A stretch of DNA of 6,421 nt from Candidatus Poseidonia sp. (GTDB lineage: Archaea; Thermoplasmatota; Poseidoniia; Poseidoniales; Poseidoniaceae). The DNA lies in assembly GCA_013330155.1 (NCBI GenBank), contig DUIU01000013.1, positions 1 through 6,421 on the forward strand, in the 5' to 3' direction. Numbering within the stretch: position 1 is the first letter of the stretch; each line of letters begins with the position of its first letter. Positions 5,961 through 6,421 of this stretch are shown piece by piece. A program made the translations under genes and the position numbers. The notes under the pieces are model-generated. The model saw only the letters and a list, made by a program, of their open reading frames with translations, did no database searches and had not been told where the DNA came from.

Positions 5961-5967
5961 ATTAAGT
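5961..5967 (+). promoter_or_regulatory. TATA-like element before the last gene
   Basis: ATTAAGT lies in the 57-base gap after the membrane-protein gene, with its centre about 27 bases before the ATG at 5991. This is the spacing expected for a leaderless archaeal transcript, and no ribosome-binding site is seen before 5991. It suggests the last gene has its own promoter rather than belonging to the SPFH cluster. The match to a TATA box is modest. Confidence 0.35.
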
Positions 5968-5990
5968 ATGAAGAGAACGCATTATTTTCC

Positions 5991-6421
5991 ATGATGGGCG
6001 ATTTCGAACTACCAGAAGTGGATGACGAAGAGATTGACATCTACGCTGCGTTGGGACTCAACACCCCCATCGAAAACACCGAAGAAGCCCCCGTTGCCCA
6101 CGACCTGTACGACCCGCTCGCAGCGTTCATGGACGATGACGAGGAAGAAGAAATTCCTGCTGGAACCTTCATCGAACCCAACGCTTCAATGTCAAATGAA
6201 GCCGTCGAATCGCTTCTTGCCACCTTGGCTCGAGACCTCTTGGACCACGAACGCTTGAGTGCCTCGCTGTCTGGGGGACGGATTGACATCGACAGTCTCA
6301 AAATTGAGCGAGACCGCGATGCTTACCACCTTTCTCTCATCGTTGACATGGGTGGAAACCCCATCAAACCCTTCGCTACCGTGTTGGCAGTGGAAGATAC
6401 GTGGCAACCCATGGCCGCTCC
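5991..6421 (+). CDS. Unrecognised acidic protein (3' partial)
   Basis: The frame from ATG 5991 stays open for 143 codons and runs off the window, so its C-terminus is missing. An alternative ATG follows at once at 5994. The first 60 or so residues are very acidic and low in complexity (EVDDEEIDIYAALGL at 9-23, FMDDDEEEEIPAG at 46-58), probably a flexible tail. From about residue 69 a folded region begins: a helix SNEAVESLLATLARDLLDHERLS (69-91), then strand-like RIDIDSLKIERDRDAYHLSLIVDMGG (96-121) and FATVLAVEDTWQPM (126-139). No named family is recognised. Reverse-strand reading of this stretch gives only low-complexity proteins, and codon use on the forward strand resembles the neighbours, so the forward frame is the real one. 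It may have its own leaderless promoter. Confidence 0.8.
   Translation, partial: MMGDFELPEVDDEEIDIYAALGLNTPIENTEEAPVAHDLYDPLAAFMDDDEEEEIPAGTFIEPNASMSNEAVESLLATLARDLLDHERLSASLSGGRIDIDSLKIERDRDAYHLSLIVDMGGNPIKPFATVLAVEDTWQPMAA

Noticed and set aside
1..6421. CRISPR array, tRNA or rRNA gene, insertion sequence, attachment site
   Set aside because: Reading both strands showed no spaced direct repeats, cloverleaf-like segment, transposase motif or flanking repeat pair.

Overview
The window reads as a piece of an archaeal chromosome, most likely from a marine Group II-type euryarchaeon (Poseidoniia, Thermoplasmatota). The basis is a full archaeal RadA recombinase with an N-terminal helix-hairpin-helix domain, a tubulin-like FtsZ of archaeal style, short TATA-like boxes placed about 26 bases before start codons, and a secreted 'choice-of-anchor'-type protein with a C-terminal membrane anchor. 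Base composition is moderate and coding density is high. The lineage call rests on protein style and memory, not on a search.

Layout. 1-85: probable acidic C-terminal tail of a rightward gene cut by the window edge. 86-232: AT-rich spacer and radA leader. 233-1267: radA. 1341-2483: ftsZ, same strand, with 73 bases between them. 2484-3098: leftward gene for a secreted, membrane-anchored protein; its stop codon touches the ftsZ stop. 3099-3197: divergent intergenic region with an AT-rich palindrome that could serve as a TATA element. 3198-3953: soluble protein I do not recognise. 3954-4020: short promoter region with a perfect 10-base palindrome followed by a clear TATA box. 4021-5933: compact three-gene cluster encoding an SPFH/Band 7 membrane protein, an Arc-like ribbon-helix-helix (RHH) protein and a two-helix membrane protein. 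5991-6421: start of a further rightward gene with an acidic N-terminus that runs off the window.

Two themes stand out. The left half carries housekeeping genes for DNA strand exchange (radA) and cell division (ftsZ), which may share a transcript. The right half carries the most interesting unit. The SPFH protein and the Arc-like protein closely resemble a gene pair I recall as common in bacteria and without a settled function. Here the pair sits in an archaeal setting, has gained a tightly spaced third gene for a membrane protein, and is preceded by a palindrome and TATA box that could allow autoregulation. No mobile element, CRISPR array, rRNA or tRNA gene was seen.
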